From NCBI GenBank assembly GCA_016302225.1, contig JAEDOB010000130.1:1-6550 (forward strand): DNA of 6,550 bases. Reading direction: 5' to 3'. Below, in pieces: positions 1-6,305 of the stretch (positions are counted from its first letter, which is position 1; the number at the start of each line of letters is the position of its first letter). Origin of the DNA: Oscillospiraceae bacterium (GTDB taxonomy: Bacteria; Bacillota; Clostridia; Oscillospirales; Ruminococcaceae). The notes under the pieces are model-generated. The model was not told the origin of the DNA, ran no database searches, and saw only the letters and a list, made by a program, of their open reading frames with translations. Made by a program: the position numbers and the translations under genes.

Positions 1-1
1 A

Positions 2-31
2 AATGCCGATTTGACCGACGATTATTGCTGA
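2..31 (+). CDS. Possible 3' end of an upstream gene (partial)
   Basis: One forward frame reads NADLTDDYC and then stops at TGA (29-31), 21 bases before a strong terminator hairpin. The position of the stop just before the terminator is what suggests a real gene end. Only nine codons are visible, so no product can be named and this could be chance. Confidence 0.25.
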   Translation, partial: NADLTDDYC

Positions 32-52
32 TACTGATAGGTAAACATAATG

Positions 53-83
53 CGCCCCGCTGTTGCTCGGGGCGTTCTTTTTT
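53..83 (+). terminator. Intrinsic terminator of the upstream gene
   Basis: A perfect 7-bp GC-only stem, CGCCCCG (53-59) with CGGGGCG (68-74), closes an 8-base loop and is followed directly by a T-rich run (75-83, TTCTTTTTT). This is a classic rho-independent terminator. It separates whatever lies upstream from the nuclease gene, which has its own promoter. Confidence 0.88.
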
Positions 84-110
84 GATTTGTAGGGAAATTG
101 TGAAAGTCTA

Positions 111-139
111 TTGCAAATGCCGCAGAAATGGGGTATAAT
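111..139 (+). promoter_or_regulatory. Sigma-A-type promoter of the Rpn-like gene
   Basis: The -10 box TATAAT (134-139) is a perfect consensus. Exactly 17 bases upstream lies TTGCAA (111-116), which matches 4 of 6 bases of the -35 consensus. Transcription would start near 146, giving a leader of about 20 bases that contains the ribosome binding site. The site lies between the upstream terminator and the gene, so the nuclease gene appears to be an independent transcription unit. Confidence 0.72.
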
Positions 140-153
140 ATAAATGTAAAGAA

Positions 154-160
154 AAGGAGG
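154..160 (+). promoter_or_regulatory. Ribosome binding site, AAGGAGG
   Basis: AAGGAGG is a full match to the Shine-Dalgarno core, seven bases before the ATG at 168. It fixes the start codon of the Rpn-like gene. Confidence 0.85.
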
Positions 161-167
161 CTTTCCT

Positions 168-1019
168 ATGGCAAGAGATGTGGTTTCCGCAAAGCTGGAT
201 ATTATATTTAAAAAGATATTCTCGGAAAATAAAGATATGCTTGAGTCGTTCATATCAAGTATGCTGGACATACCTTTGGACAAAATAAAGGAGATAACTC
301 TGACAAATCCCGAGATCCCGCCTGAATCATATTCAGGAAAATTCAGCCGTCTTGATATGACCATGAAGGTCGATAACCGCTTGGTAAATGTGGAAATTCA
401 GATCAAGAACGATAATGATTTCCGTGACCGTACCTTGTTCTATTGGGCAAAGCTGTACACCTCCGAACTTAAAAGCGGAGATGATTACGGAGAGCTTAAA
501 CAGACGATCACCATTAACATAATTAATTTCAATATGTTCGGGGGAAATGATTTCCATACCGAGGTCGCCGCTATGATAAAGGGGACAAACGAGGTGTTTT
601 CCGATAAAATGAGCATACACTTTTGTGAGCTGAAAAAGCTTAGCAAAAAGCCCAATCCCGATAACAGCCGTGAATTATGGCTTCAATTCATCAACGCCGA
701 TAGTGAGGAGGATCTCGAAATGATAAATCAGACTAATATTCCTATTATGCAGAAGGCTGTCCGTGTAATATATGATATGAGCGAAAATACAAGAATAAAG
801 GAAGAAGCCCGCTTGCGTGAAAAGGCTCTTCATGACGAGGCATCAGCTTTGAAACAGGCTAAGAATGAGGGAAGAGAGGAAGGAAGAGCAGAAGGAAGAG
901 CAGAAGGAAGAGCAGAAGGAAGAGCAGAAGGAAGAGAGGAAGGAATAGCGGCAGTTGTAGTCAAAATGAAAGCAGCCGGTCTTTCGGAAAGTGAAATTCA
1001 AAGAATACTCAATTTATAA
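168..1019 (+). CDS. Rpn / PD-(D/E)XK nuclease family transposase-like protein
   Basis: A 283-residue protein of the Rpn (recombination-promoting nuclease) / PDDEXK_2 'transposase-like' family, whose characterised members are DNA endonucleases. The visible family pattern is: an N-terminal KLDIIFKKIF block (9-18); a core strand pair with Asp63 (RLDM) and Glu76-x-Gln78 (VEIQI), matching the D...ExQ/ExK active site; then RTLFYWAKLYTSEL (88-101) and TITINIINFNMF (113-124), both typical of the family. After residue 205 comes a charged helical linker, a GRAE/GREE repeat tail (235-258) and a short C-terminal helix-like segment, GLSESEIQRIL (271-281). The start is set by the AAGGAGG site. The gene uses more AT-rich codons (ata, aaa, aat) than the genes after it, which suggests an accessory origin. 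Function in this host (mobility, recombination or defence) is not shown by the sequence; the catalytic residues look intact. Confidence 0.9.
   Translation: MARDVVSAKLDIIFKKIFSENKDMLESFISSMLDIPLDKIKEITLTNPEIPPESYSGKFSRLDMTMKVDNRLVNVEIQIKNDNDFRDRTLFYWAKLYTSELKSGDDYGELKQTITINIINFNMFGGNDFHTEVAAMIKGTNEVFSDKMSIHFCELKKLSKKPNPDNSRELWLQFINADSEEDLEMINQTNIPIMQKAVRVIYDMSENTRIKEEARLREKALHDEASALKQAKNEGREEGRAEGRAEGRAEGRAEGREEGIAAVVVKMKAAGLSESEIQRILNL
870..941 (+). repeat. Six tandem 12-base repeats in the Rpn-like gene tail
   Basis: The unit ggaagagcagaa (GRAE) is repeated four times identically at 882-929 and flanked on each side by a variant unit ggaagagaggaa (GREE, 870-881 and 930-941). The tract is almost pure purine on the plus strand. 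Because the unit is a multiple of three, copy changes by slippage would lengthen or shorten the linker by four residues without a frameshift. Confidence 0.92.
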
Positions 1020-1037
1020 ACAAATTCTGAATGGAAG

Positions 1038-1112
1038 ATTATAAATCGGGCTAAAATTCCTATTATTCGGAAGGCGGACGGTGTAACAGAGAATACTGCC
1101 GAAGATAAAACG
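1038..1112 (+). pseudogene. Remnant of a second Rpn-family gene
   Basis: Bases 1038-1085 align without gaps to bases 720-767 inside the intact Rpn-like gene, with 39 of 48 identical. Read in the same frame they give IINRAKIPIIRKADGV against MINQTNIPIMQKAVRV. The similarity resumes after a 12-base in-frame deletion (TENT against SENT, at 1086-1097) and then fades. No start, active site or tail is present, so this is a dead fragment lying between the intact gene and the glycosyltransferase gene. The repeated Q-to-R differences suggest it derives from a paralogue rather than from a recent copy of the neighbour. Confidence 0.75.
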
Positions 1113-1150
1113 TTGACATATCAAAATAATGGTAATTGCTGCTAGTAAAA

Positions 1151-1159
1151 GGAGAGGTG
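1151..1159 (+). promoter_or_regulatory. Ribosome binding site deciding the glycosyltransferase start
   Basis: GGAGAGGTG can pair with the 16S rRNA tail through GAGGTG. It lies 11 bases before ATG 1171, a slightly long spacing. An in-frame ATG at 1129 has no ribosome binding site before it and would add 14 residues (starting MVIAASKR) unlike the family's N-terminus, so 1171 is preferred. Confidence 0.6.
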
Positions 1160-1170
1160 CTACGCCCAAT

Positions 1171-4100
1171 ATGGCAAAAATATCCATAATAGTCCCCCTG
1201 TACAACACGGAAAAATACATAAGACGCTGCCTTGACTCGCTTACGGCGCAGACCTATAAAAACATTGAGATAATAGTTGTGGACGACGGCAGCACGGATA
1301 ATTCGGCAAAGCTTGTGACCGAGGCAGCCGCCGCAGATGACCGTATAAGGCTCATTTCTCACGATAAAAACAGGGGTTTGTACCATGCCCGCATAACAGG
1401 CGTTGAAAATGCGTCGGGGGACTATATCGGTTTTACCGACAGTGATGATTACGTTTCCCGAGATTATTTTCGGGCTATGCTTTGCCGTTCGGAGGAAACG
1501 GGTGCGGATATTGTTTTCGGTAAATTTGTACACGAAAATCCGTCGGGATATAGATATTTTCATAATCTCTACCACTATTATGACATTGGCGAGATGGACG
1601 GCGAAACAGCTTTTCGGGAATTCTGGCGGCAGGAGGGCAGATGCTTTGCCTGGCACACCGTCTGGAACAAGCTCTACACCGCCGAACTCTGGCGGAAGGC
1701 TCTGCCTATACTCAAAACCCAGGAAAAGCGGCTTGTTATGGCGGAGGACTTTGTGTTCAGCTCGGTGCTTTTCAGCTTTGCAAATAAGGCAGCTGCCACG
1801 GAATACGGCTGCTGCTTCTACTATCAGCACGACGGGGCGTCCACAAGCTCGGCGGGGGACAGGGTTAAATATGAGAAGAATATTGCCGACCTGAAAACGG
1901 CATTTTCGTTTGTGGAAAAATTCGTGCATTCTGCCGACTGTCGGGGCGATGTTTCGGAGAATTTCAGTAATTGGCGGCGTTTGTACAGGCATTTTTGGGA
2001 GGACAACATTGCGCCCTTTAGCGGAAATGACAGGAAGATTTTGGGAAAATGCCTTGATGATGCCTTCCCCTGCGATGGCGATGTGAAGTATCCCGGGTGG
2101 TTTTATGCGGTTACTACCGAGTTTGACAGCCGATATAACGATATTTCGGATATGATAGCTTCGGAGGACATAAAATGCGTCAGCTTTGACATTTTTGATA
2201 CGGCGATACTGCGCCCGTTTTACAGCCCGACCGACCTTTTTTACACCCTTGATGGTATGTTTTCCGAAATTTGCCCCGAGGAGATCCGCAGCTTTCACGA
2301 CATTCGGGTAAAGGCGGAGAGCGTCGCAAGGACGGAAAAACAGGGGTTTGGGGAAGTCACCTTGTCGGAGATTTACGAGAGTTTTCGGAGGATAACGGGC
2401 ATATCTTCCGAAAATTCGGACAGGCTTGCCAAGGCGGAAATGGCTGCGGAACTGCGTTTCTGCAAGCCGAGAAGAAGCTGCCTGAACCTGTTCAATTTGG
2501 CAAAATGCTGCGGTAAGAGGATATTTTTCACGTCGGATATGTATCTTGACAGGGATTTTCTGGCGGAAATGCTAAGAAAATGCGGATATGACGGTTTTGG
2601 GGAAATATTGGTATCCTGCTGCGAAAAATCGACCAAATGTCAAGGAGCACTTTTCGATATTCTGGTAAAACGGGCGGCGGTTTCTCCCGAAAGGATTATG
2701 CACATTGGTGACAATTGGGGAAGTGACGTAGTTACGGCGAGGGAGCACGGGCTGAAGGCTGTGTTCTTCCCGAAGCCTGTAAACTGTCTGCAATATGATA
2801 TTTCGGATATAAAGACGACACATTCCTGTTGCCCTTACACGGAGCCGTCCCACAGTATGGCAAATATTGAAAAAGGAATTAACTTTTTGGGAACAAGAAC
2901 GGCTTTGGCGGTTGCTGCGAACCATATTTACGATGACCCGTTCATCAGCTTCAACGAGTGGTCGGAAATGAACTGTTCCCCCGAATTTTTCGGCTATTAT
3001 GCGCTGGGAATGCACCTGCTGGGCTTTACGAAGTGGATATGCGAAAAATCGTCGAAGATGCCCGTCGACAGACTGCTATTTGTGGCACGGGACGGAAGTC
3101 TGCCTATGGAGGCGTACAAAATTTTGCGGCGGTATTTCCCGAATTCCCCCGATTTTTCCTATCTGCACACTTCGAGGAAGGCGGCACTGTCGGCGGGAAT
3201 TGTTCGTGCGGAGGACATTTTTTCGGTGTGGGACTGCATTAACGGTGAGGTCTGCACGCCCGAAATGCTGGCTCATTTGCTTGCTCCCGTGCTGGACGGA
3301 TACGATAGCCGAATTCTGGTAAAATCAGGCATTTCTCCCGACCAGCCTATCGGAAATTACTCTCGTTTTTGCAGGCTGGCGGAGATATTCGGGGAAAAAT
3401 TCTTCTCTCCCGAAAAGGCTGCGGCGTACCGAAAGGCGGTGGGCGAATACCTGTCAAGTCAGATGGACGGTCACTGCGCCTGCGTTGATGTGGGTTACAG
3501 CGGCAGGACTCAGGAGATGCTTTTTCGGCTGACGGGCAGGTCCGCAGACGCCTTCTATATTCACACAAACGGCGGTGAATGCTGCGAAAAACAGCGCAGA
3601 TACGGCTTTGACGTGCATAGCTTTTACGAGTTTACGCCGTCGGTGACGGGCAGCGTTCGGGAGCTGATGTTCTCGGAATATGCGCCTTCCTGTATCGGCT
3701 ACAAGGTCGGGGAGCAGGGTGCTGAGCCGCTGTTTGAGGAGTTTTCCGAGGAATATCCGAGGGCGTATATGACAGAGCGGCTGCGGGAAAATGCGCTGCG
3801 GTTCATATCGGATTTCTGTGCGGATTTTGGTGAATTTATGGATATTATGGATATGCGGAGCTTTGATGTTTCCTATCCCTATGAATATTTCCTGCACAAT
3901 CTCACCGATGCGGATTCACATATGTTCGACTGCTTCGAGTTTGAGGACGATATGTGGGCGGGCGGCAGCTTTACCCTGACCGAATATTGGAAAAATGCCA
4001 TCTCCTACCATGGTACGGTGCCCTTCTTCAAGGTCGGGAACAATACCGCAAATCAGGAAGAATATGTCAGCGGCGATAAGGCGTATCGGCTGTATGTGCA

Positions 4101-4203
4101 GAGCGGAATGGAGCATAAGAGCCTGTTTCGCAAGGCGCTTTTCTGGCTGGCTGTGGACAAGGACTTCTTCAAAAAGCGGCTTATTGACCATCTGAAAAAG
4201 TAA
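1171..4203 (+). CDS. Multidomain glycosyltransferase family 2 / HAD hydrolase fusion protein
   Basis: A 1010-residue protein with three parts. Residues 1-230 are a GT-A family 2 glycosyltransferase: PLYN (9-12), VDDGSTDNS (37-45), the nucleotide-sugar/metal motif TDSDD (89-93), WNKLYT (165-170) and the acidic pair E192-D193 (AEDF). Residues 334-535 are a HAD phosphohydrolase-type domain like COG5610: motif I SFDIFDT with D340 and D343, motif II FTSD (453-456), a lysine region (K486/K489) and motif IV GDN..SD (513-519). Residues 600-830 are the conserved region usually found after this HAD type, with LFVARDG (636-642), HTSRKA (666-671) and DVGYSGRTQ (773-781); its role is unknown. No signal peptide or membrane segment is seen, so it is probably cytoplasmic or membrane-peripheral, acting in capsule, exopolysaccharide or other surface glycan synthesis. 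All key motifs are present, so the enzyme looks functional. Donor and acceptor sugars cannot be read from the sequence. Confidence 0.88.
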   Translation: MAKISIIVPLYNTEKYIRRCLDSLTAQTYKNIEIIVVDDGSTDNSAKLVTEAAAADDRIRLISHDKNRGLYHARITGVENASGDYIGFTDSDDYVSRDYFRAMLCRSEETGADIVFGKFVHENPSGYRYFHNLYHYYDIGEMDGETAFREFWRQEGRCFAWHTVWNKLYTAELWRKALPILKTQEKRLVMAEDFVFSSVLFSFANKAAATEYGCCFYYQHDGASTSSAGDRVKYEKNIADLKTAFSFVEKFVHSADCRGDVSENFSNWRRLYRHFWEDNIAPFSGNDRKILGKCLDDAFPCDGDVKYPGWFYAVTTEFDSRYNDISDMIASEDIKCVSFDIFDTAILRPFYSPTDLFYTLDGMFSEICPEEIRSFHDIRVKAESVARTEKQGFGEVTLSEIYESFRRITGISSENSDRLAKAEMAAELRFCKPRRSCLNLFNLAKCCGKRIFFTSDMYLDRDFLAEMLRKCGYDGFGEILVSCCEKSTKCQGALFDILVKRAAVSPERIMHIGDNWGSDVVTAREHGLKAVFFPKPVNCLQYDISDIKTTHSCCPYTEPSHSMANIEKGINFLGTRTALAVAANHIYDDPFISFNEWSEMNCSPEFFGYYALGMHLLGFTKWICEKSSKMPVDRLLFVARDGSLPMEAYKILRRYFPNSPDFSYLHTSRKAALSAGIVRAEDIFSVWDCINGEVCTPEMLAHLLAPVLDGYDSRILVKSGISPDQPIGNYSRFCRLAEIFGEKFFSPEKAAAYRKAVGEYLSSQMDGHCACVDVGYSGRTQEMLFRLTGRSADAFYIHTNGGECCEKQRRYGFDVHSFYEFTPSVTGSVRELMFSEYAPSCIGYKVGEQGAEPLFEEFSEEYPRAYMTERLRENALRFISDFCADFGEFMDIMDMRSFDVSYPYEYFLHNLTDADSHMFDCFEFEDDMWAGGSFTLTEYWKNAISYHGTVPFFKVGNNTANQEEYVSGDKAYRLYVQSGMEHKSLFRKALFWLAVDKDFFKKRLIDHLKK

Positions 4204-4229
4204 CAAAATTTCCCTTTTGACATAGAATA
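4203..4229 (+). promoter_or_regulatory. Candidate mother-cell sporulation promoter (sigma-K type)
   Basis: CATAGAATA (4221-4229) matches the sigma-K -10 consensus CATANNNTA at every fixed base, and AC (4203-4204) lies 16 bases upstream, matching the short sigma-K -35 element. The first eight bases also match 7 of 8 of the sigma-E -10 consensus CATACAMT, but no good sigma-E -35 lies at the right distance. Transcription would begin near 4236, leaving about 30 bases before the start codon with the ribosome binding site inside. The downstream genes are SleC-like, which fits mother-cell expression. The -35 element is short, so chance remains possible. A TTGACA (4217-4222) overlaps the site but has only a weak -10 partner. 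Confidence 0.5.
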
Positions 4230-4246
4230 TTTTATGAATAAATTCT
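4224..4246 (+). repeat. Imperfect 23-bp palindrome in the leader of the cortex-lytic operon
   Basis: AGAAT (4224-4228) and ATTCT (4242-4246) are perfect inverted arms. Inside them three more symmetric pairs match and two do not, so 8 of 10 pairs match around the centre at 4234-4236. It overlaps the -10 element and the expected transcription start, so it could be an operator or a weak RNA hairpin. It is AT-rich and may be chance. Confidence 0.35.
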
Positions 4247-4251
4247 GTGTC

Positions 4252-4258
4252 AGGAGGG
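4252..4258 (+). promoter_or_regulatory. Ribosome binding site, AGGAGGG
   Basis: A strong Shine-Dalgarno match seven bases before ATG 4266, which fixes that start codon. Confidence 0.85.
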
Positions 4259-4265
4259 ATTTTTT

Positions 4266-4898
4266 ATGAATTCCGATATAATGCAGCGGTATATGTCCCA
4301 GGCGATGAAGATGTACAAGGCGCATTTGCAGGCGGAAAACGGTTCGGAAGCAGTCCATGCTTTGGCGGAGTCGGAAAATGTTCCCGAACGGTCGCCCGAC
4401 GAGGCAAATCAGGAGAGTGCGCCAATGCCTGTTCCCGAAGCAAATGAGAGCGAGCCGCCTATGGGAATTCCCGAAATTGCGCCGCCCGCCGACATTTCCG
4501 AGCAGCTTAACGAGGAAAAATCCTACGGGACGCTGACGGTGAATGTCAGCTCAACAAGGGGGCTGTTTCCCGTTGCGGGGGCGACGGTTCGGGTGTTTTT
4601 CGGACCTTATGAGAATTACGCTTTGGTGGGGGAGGAGCAGACGGACGAGAGCGGCAAGGCTGTTTTCCGCCTTGAAACGCCCTCTGCGGAGCTGTCCGAA
4701 ACGCCCGACAGTGCTCAGAAGCCTTATGCGACATACAGCGTGGTGATCGATGCGCCGGGGTATCTGCGGCATATAAATCTGGGTGTGCCCGTGTTTGCGG
4801 GGATAAATTCCGTTCAGGACGTGGTGCTGACTGCTTCTTCGGCGGCGAATGGTACGGAAGATATTGTGGTTCCCGATGAGTCGGACTACGATTTGTAA
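4266..4898 (+). CDS. Carboxypeptidase-regulatory-like domain protein, SleC-associated
   Basis: A 210-residue protein with no visible Sec signal or membrane segment. Residues 1-24 look helical; residues 25-85 are an acidic, Pro/Glu/Ala-rich, probably disordered linker. Residues 88-190 form one beta-sandwich domain of the carboxypeptidase-regulatory type: GTLTVNVSS (88-96), FPVAGATVRVF (101-111), TDESGKAVFRLETP (126-139), a Pro-Tyr-Tyr stretch YATYSVVIDAPGY (154-166), and VPVFAGINSVQDVVL (174-188). As I recall, the same domain makes up the N-terminal part of clostridial SleC-type cortex-lytic proteins. The protein ends in an acidic tail, DESDYDL. Its stop codon is 12 bases before the next gene, whose ribosome binding site overlaps it, so the two are one operon. 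The likely role is partner, scaffold or pro-region for the downstream enzyme; it has no catalytic motif of its own. Confidence 0.72.
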   Translation: MNSDIMQRYMSQAMKMYKAHLQAENGSEAVHALAESENVPERSPDEANQESAPMPVPEANESEPPMGIPEIAPPADISEQLNEEKSYGTLTVNVSSTRGLFPVAGATVRVFFGPYENYALVGEEQTDESGKAVFRLETPSAELSETPDSAQKPYATYSVVIDAPGYLRHINLGVPVFAGINSVQDVVLTASSAANGTEDIVVPDESDYDL

Positions 4899-4906
4899 GG
4901 GGGTGA
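4897..4906 (+). promoter_or_regulatory. Ribosome binding site overlapping the upstream stop codon
   Basis: AAGGGGGTGA matches the extended anti-Shine-Dalgarno complement AAGGAGGTGA at 9 of 10 bases and begins within the TAA stop of the preceding gene. ATG 4911 follows four bases later. The overlap points to translational coupling of the two genes. Confidence 0.8.
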
Positions 4907-4910
4907 GCCT

Positions 4911-6284
4911 ATGCCCATAGTGAATTACCCCTACATTCCCGAAACTATCACCGTTCATTTGGGACCGCCCAACTCGCCTGCGGAAAATGTTACGGTGCCG
5001 TTTATAGACTATGTGAAAAATGTGGCGTCCAGCGAAATTTTTCCCACATGGCCCGAAAGTGCGCTGCGGGCGAATATTTACGTCATCATTACATATGCGC
5101 TCAACCGTATTTACACCGAATGGTACCGTTCTCGGGGCTTCGATTTTGACATTACAAGCAGCACTCAGTTTGATCAGGCTTTTGTTAAGGACAGGGAAAT
5201 TTTCAGTAACATCAGCGACATAGTTGACGAAATTTTCGACAGCTATGTTGTACGCAGAGGGTCAATTGAGCCGTTTTTTACGCAGTTCTGCAACGGCACG
5301 ACTGTAAAGTGCAAAGGCTTGTCACAATGGGGGACAGTTGACCTTGCAAATCAAGGGCTGACGCCGTACGAAATTTTGCAGTATTATTACGGAGATGATA
5401 TTGACATTGTGACGAACGTTCCCGTTGCGGGCGTTGAGGAAAGCTTTCCCGGTTATCCGCTGCGGCTGGGAGATTCGGAGAATAATGTTAAAATTATCCA
5501 GACGGAGCTTAACAGAATAGCCGAAAATTACCCCGCTATCCCGAAAATATCTCCCGTAAACGGCGCTTTCAGCGTGTCTACGGAAGATGCGGTGAAAAAA
5601 TTCCAGGAGATTTTCGACCTACCTGTGACGGGCGTTGTGGATAAGGCAACGTGGTATCTTATCAAACGGTATTACACGGCAGTGAAGAAGCTGACGGAGC
5701 TTATTTCCGAGGGCATCAGCTACGAGGAGGCGGAGGTGCCGTACACGGAGGAGGTTTCCCTTGGAATGTCGGGGCTGCCCGTGACGGTCATTCAGTATTA
5801 TCTCAGCATTATCGGGTATTTCAATCCCGCTCTCGATATGCCGCCTGTGGACGGATATTTCGGGGAATCCACGCAGGACGCTGTGAAAACCTTCCAGCAG
5901 TATTACGGGCTGCCTGTGACGGGCGTTGTTGCCGAGCAGACATGGCTCAAGCTGAACGAGGTCTATCGGGACATTCTGGCGGGTCTGCCCGAGGGCTATG
6001 AGGGCAGCACTTATGCAAAGCTGTACCCCGGTTATGTTCTGTCCGAGGGAATGAGAGGTCAGGACGTGACCGACCTGCAAACCTACCTTTCCTTCATTGG
6101 AAAATATTACCGAGATATTCCGCAGATTCCCGTAACAGGCTATTTCGGTCCCCAGACACGGGACGCTGTTTACACCTTCCAGCGGCTGTTCGGGCTGCCT
6201 ATATCGGGCGTTGTCAGTCCTGTGACTTGGCGGGAGATAGCAAGGCAGTATAATTTCCTGAAAACTACGGAGGCGTCCGGCTGA
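4911..6284 (+). CDS. SpoIID-like, SleC-type cortex-lytic enzyme with three peptidoglycan-binding domains
   Basis: A 457-residue protein. Residues 30-170 resemble the SpoIID/LytB lytic transglycosylase domain as it occurs in clostridial SleC: Glu42 lies exactly nine residues before the Ala of ALRA (51-54), the spacing of the catalytic Glu in SpoIID; then STQFDQAF (84-91), Cys127 and Cys134 around NGTTVK, GLSQWG (136-141) and YEILQYYYG (153-161). Three peptidoglycan-binding (PG_binding_1) repeats follow, near 183-250, 282-348 and 378-443, each ending G-(L/V)-V-x3-T-W-like. The expected reaction is cleavage of glycan strands in spore cortex peptidoglycan, with the repeats holding the substrate. 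No Sec signal peptide or membrane segment is visible, which suits synthesis in the mother cell and deposition around the forespore. SleC homologues usually carry the regulatory-like domain in the same chain and fewer binding repeats; here that domain is a separate upstream gene. The exact substrate and a spore role are inferred. Confidence 0.82.
   Translation: MPIVNYPYIPETITVHLGPPNSPAENVTVPFIDYVKNVASSEIFPTWPESALRANIYVIITYALNRIYTEWYRSRGFDFDITSSTQFDQAFVKDREIFSNISDIVDEIFDSYVVRRGSIEPFFTQFCNGTTVKCKGLSQWGTVDLANQGLTPYEILQYYYGDDIDIVTNVPVAGVEESFPGYPLRLGDSENNVKIIQTELNRIAENYPAIPKISPVNGAFSVSTEDAVKKFQEIFDLPVTGVVDKATWYLIKRYYTAVKKLTELISEGISYEEAEVPYTEEVSLGMSGLPVTVIQYYLSIIGYFNPALDMPPVDGYFGESTQDAVKTFQQYYGLPVTGVVAEQTWLKLNEVYRDILAGLPEGYEGSTYAKLYPGYVLSEGMRGQDVTDLQTYLSFIGKYYRDIPQIPVTGYFGPQTRDAVYTFQRLFGLPISGVVSPVTWREIARQYNFLKTTEASG
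5448..6245 (+). repeat. Three-copy peptidoglycan-binding domain repeat
   Basis: Three diverged copies lie at about 5448-5660, 5754-5957 and 6042-6245, with a period of about 96 residues. The aligned core runs G218-W248, G315-W345 and G410-W440; shared positions include T.DAV..FQ, GLP-(V/I)-(T/S)-GVV or its equivalent, and the final Thr-Trp. Copies two and three share GYFG and are closer to each other; copy one has GAFS and DLPVTG. Confidence 0.85.
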
Positions 6285-6305
6285 CGGTTTTTCGCACTAA
6301 ACAAA

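Noticed and set aside
870..941. CRISPR-like or regulatory DNA repeat
   Set aside because: The repeat is a direct tandem of 12 bases without spacers, in frame inside a coding region, and encodes a charged linker.
1113..1148. TTGACA (1113-1118) as a promoter for the glycosyltransferase gene
   Set aside because: No acceptable -10 box lies 16-18 bases downstream; the TAGTAA at 1143 is 24 bases away.
1129..1170. Earlier ATG (1129) for the glycosyltransferase gene
   Set aside because: No ribosome binding site precedes it, and the extra 14 residues do not resemble a family N-terminus; ATG 1171 begins the typical MAKISIIVPLYN.
1063..2298. Long open frame of 411 codons on the minus strand
   Set aside because: It lies antisense to the glycosyltransferase domain, whose motifs are clear, and its translation shows no recognisable domain. 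It is a shadow of the codon bias of the real gene.
3454..3897. Minus-strand open frame of 147 codons
   Set aside because: It lies wholly within the C-terminal part of the fusion protein, lacks a ribosome binding site and recognisable motifs, and is rich in Arg and Pro as expected of a shadow frame.
4217..4244. Sigma-A promoter TTGACA / TAAATT before the cortex-lytic operon
   Set aside because: The -10 matches only 4 of 6 with a 16-base spacer, and transcription would start at the ribosome binding site, leaving almost no leader. The overlapping CATANNNTA element gives better geometry.
4225..4253. Sigma-E -35 element GAATATT (4225-4231)
   Set aside because: It is a perfect -35 match, but no CATA-like -10 lies 13-15 bases downstream, where the sequence runs into the ribosome binding site.
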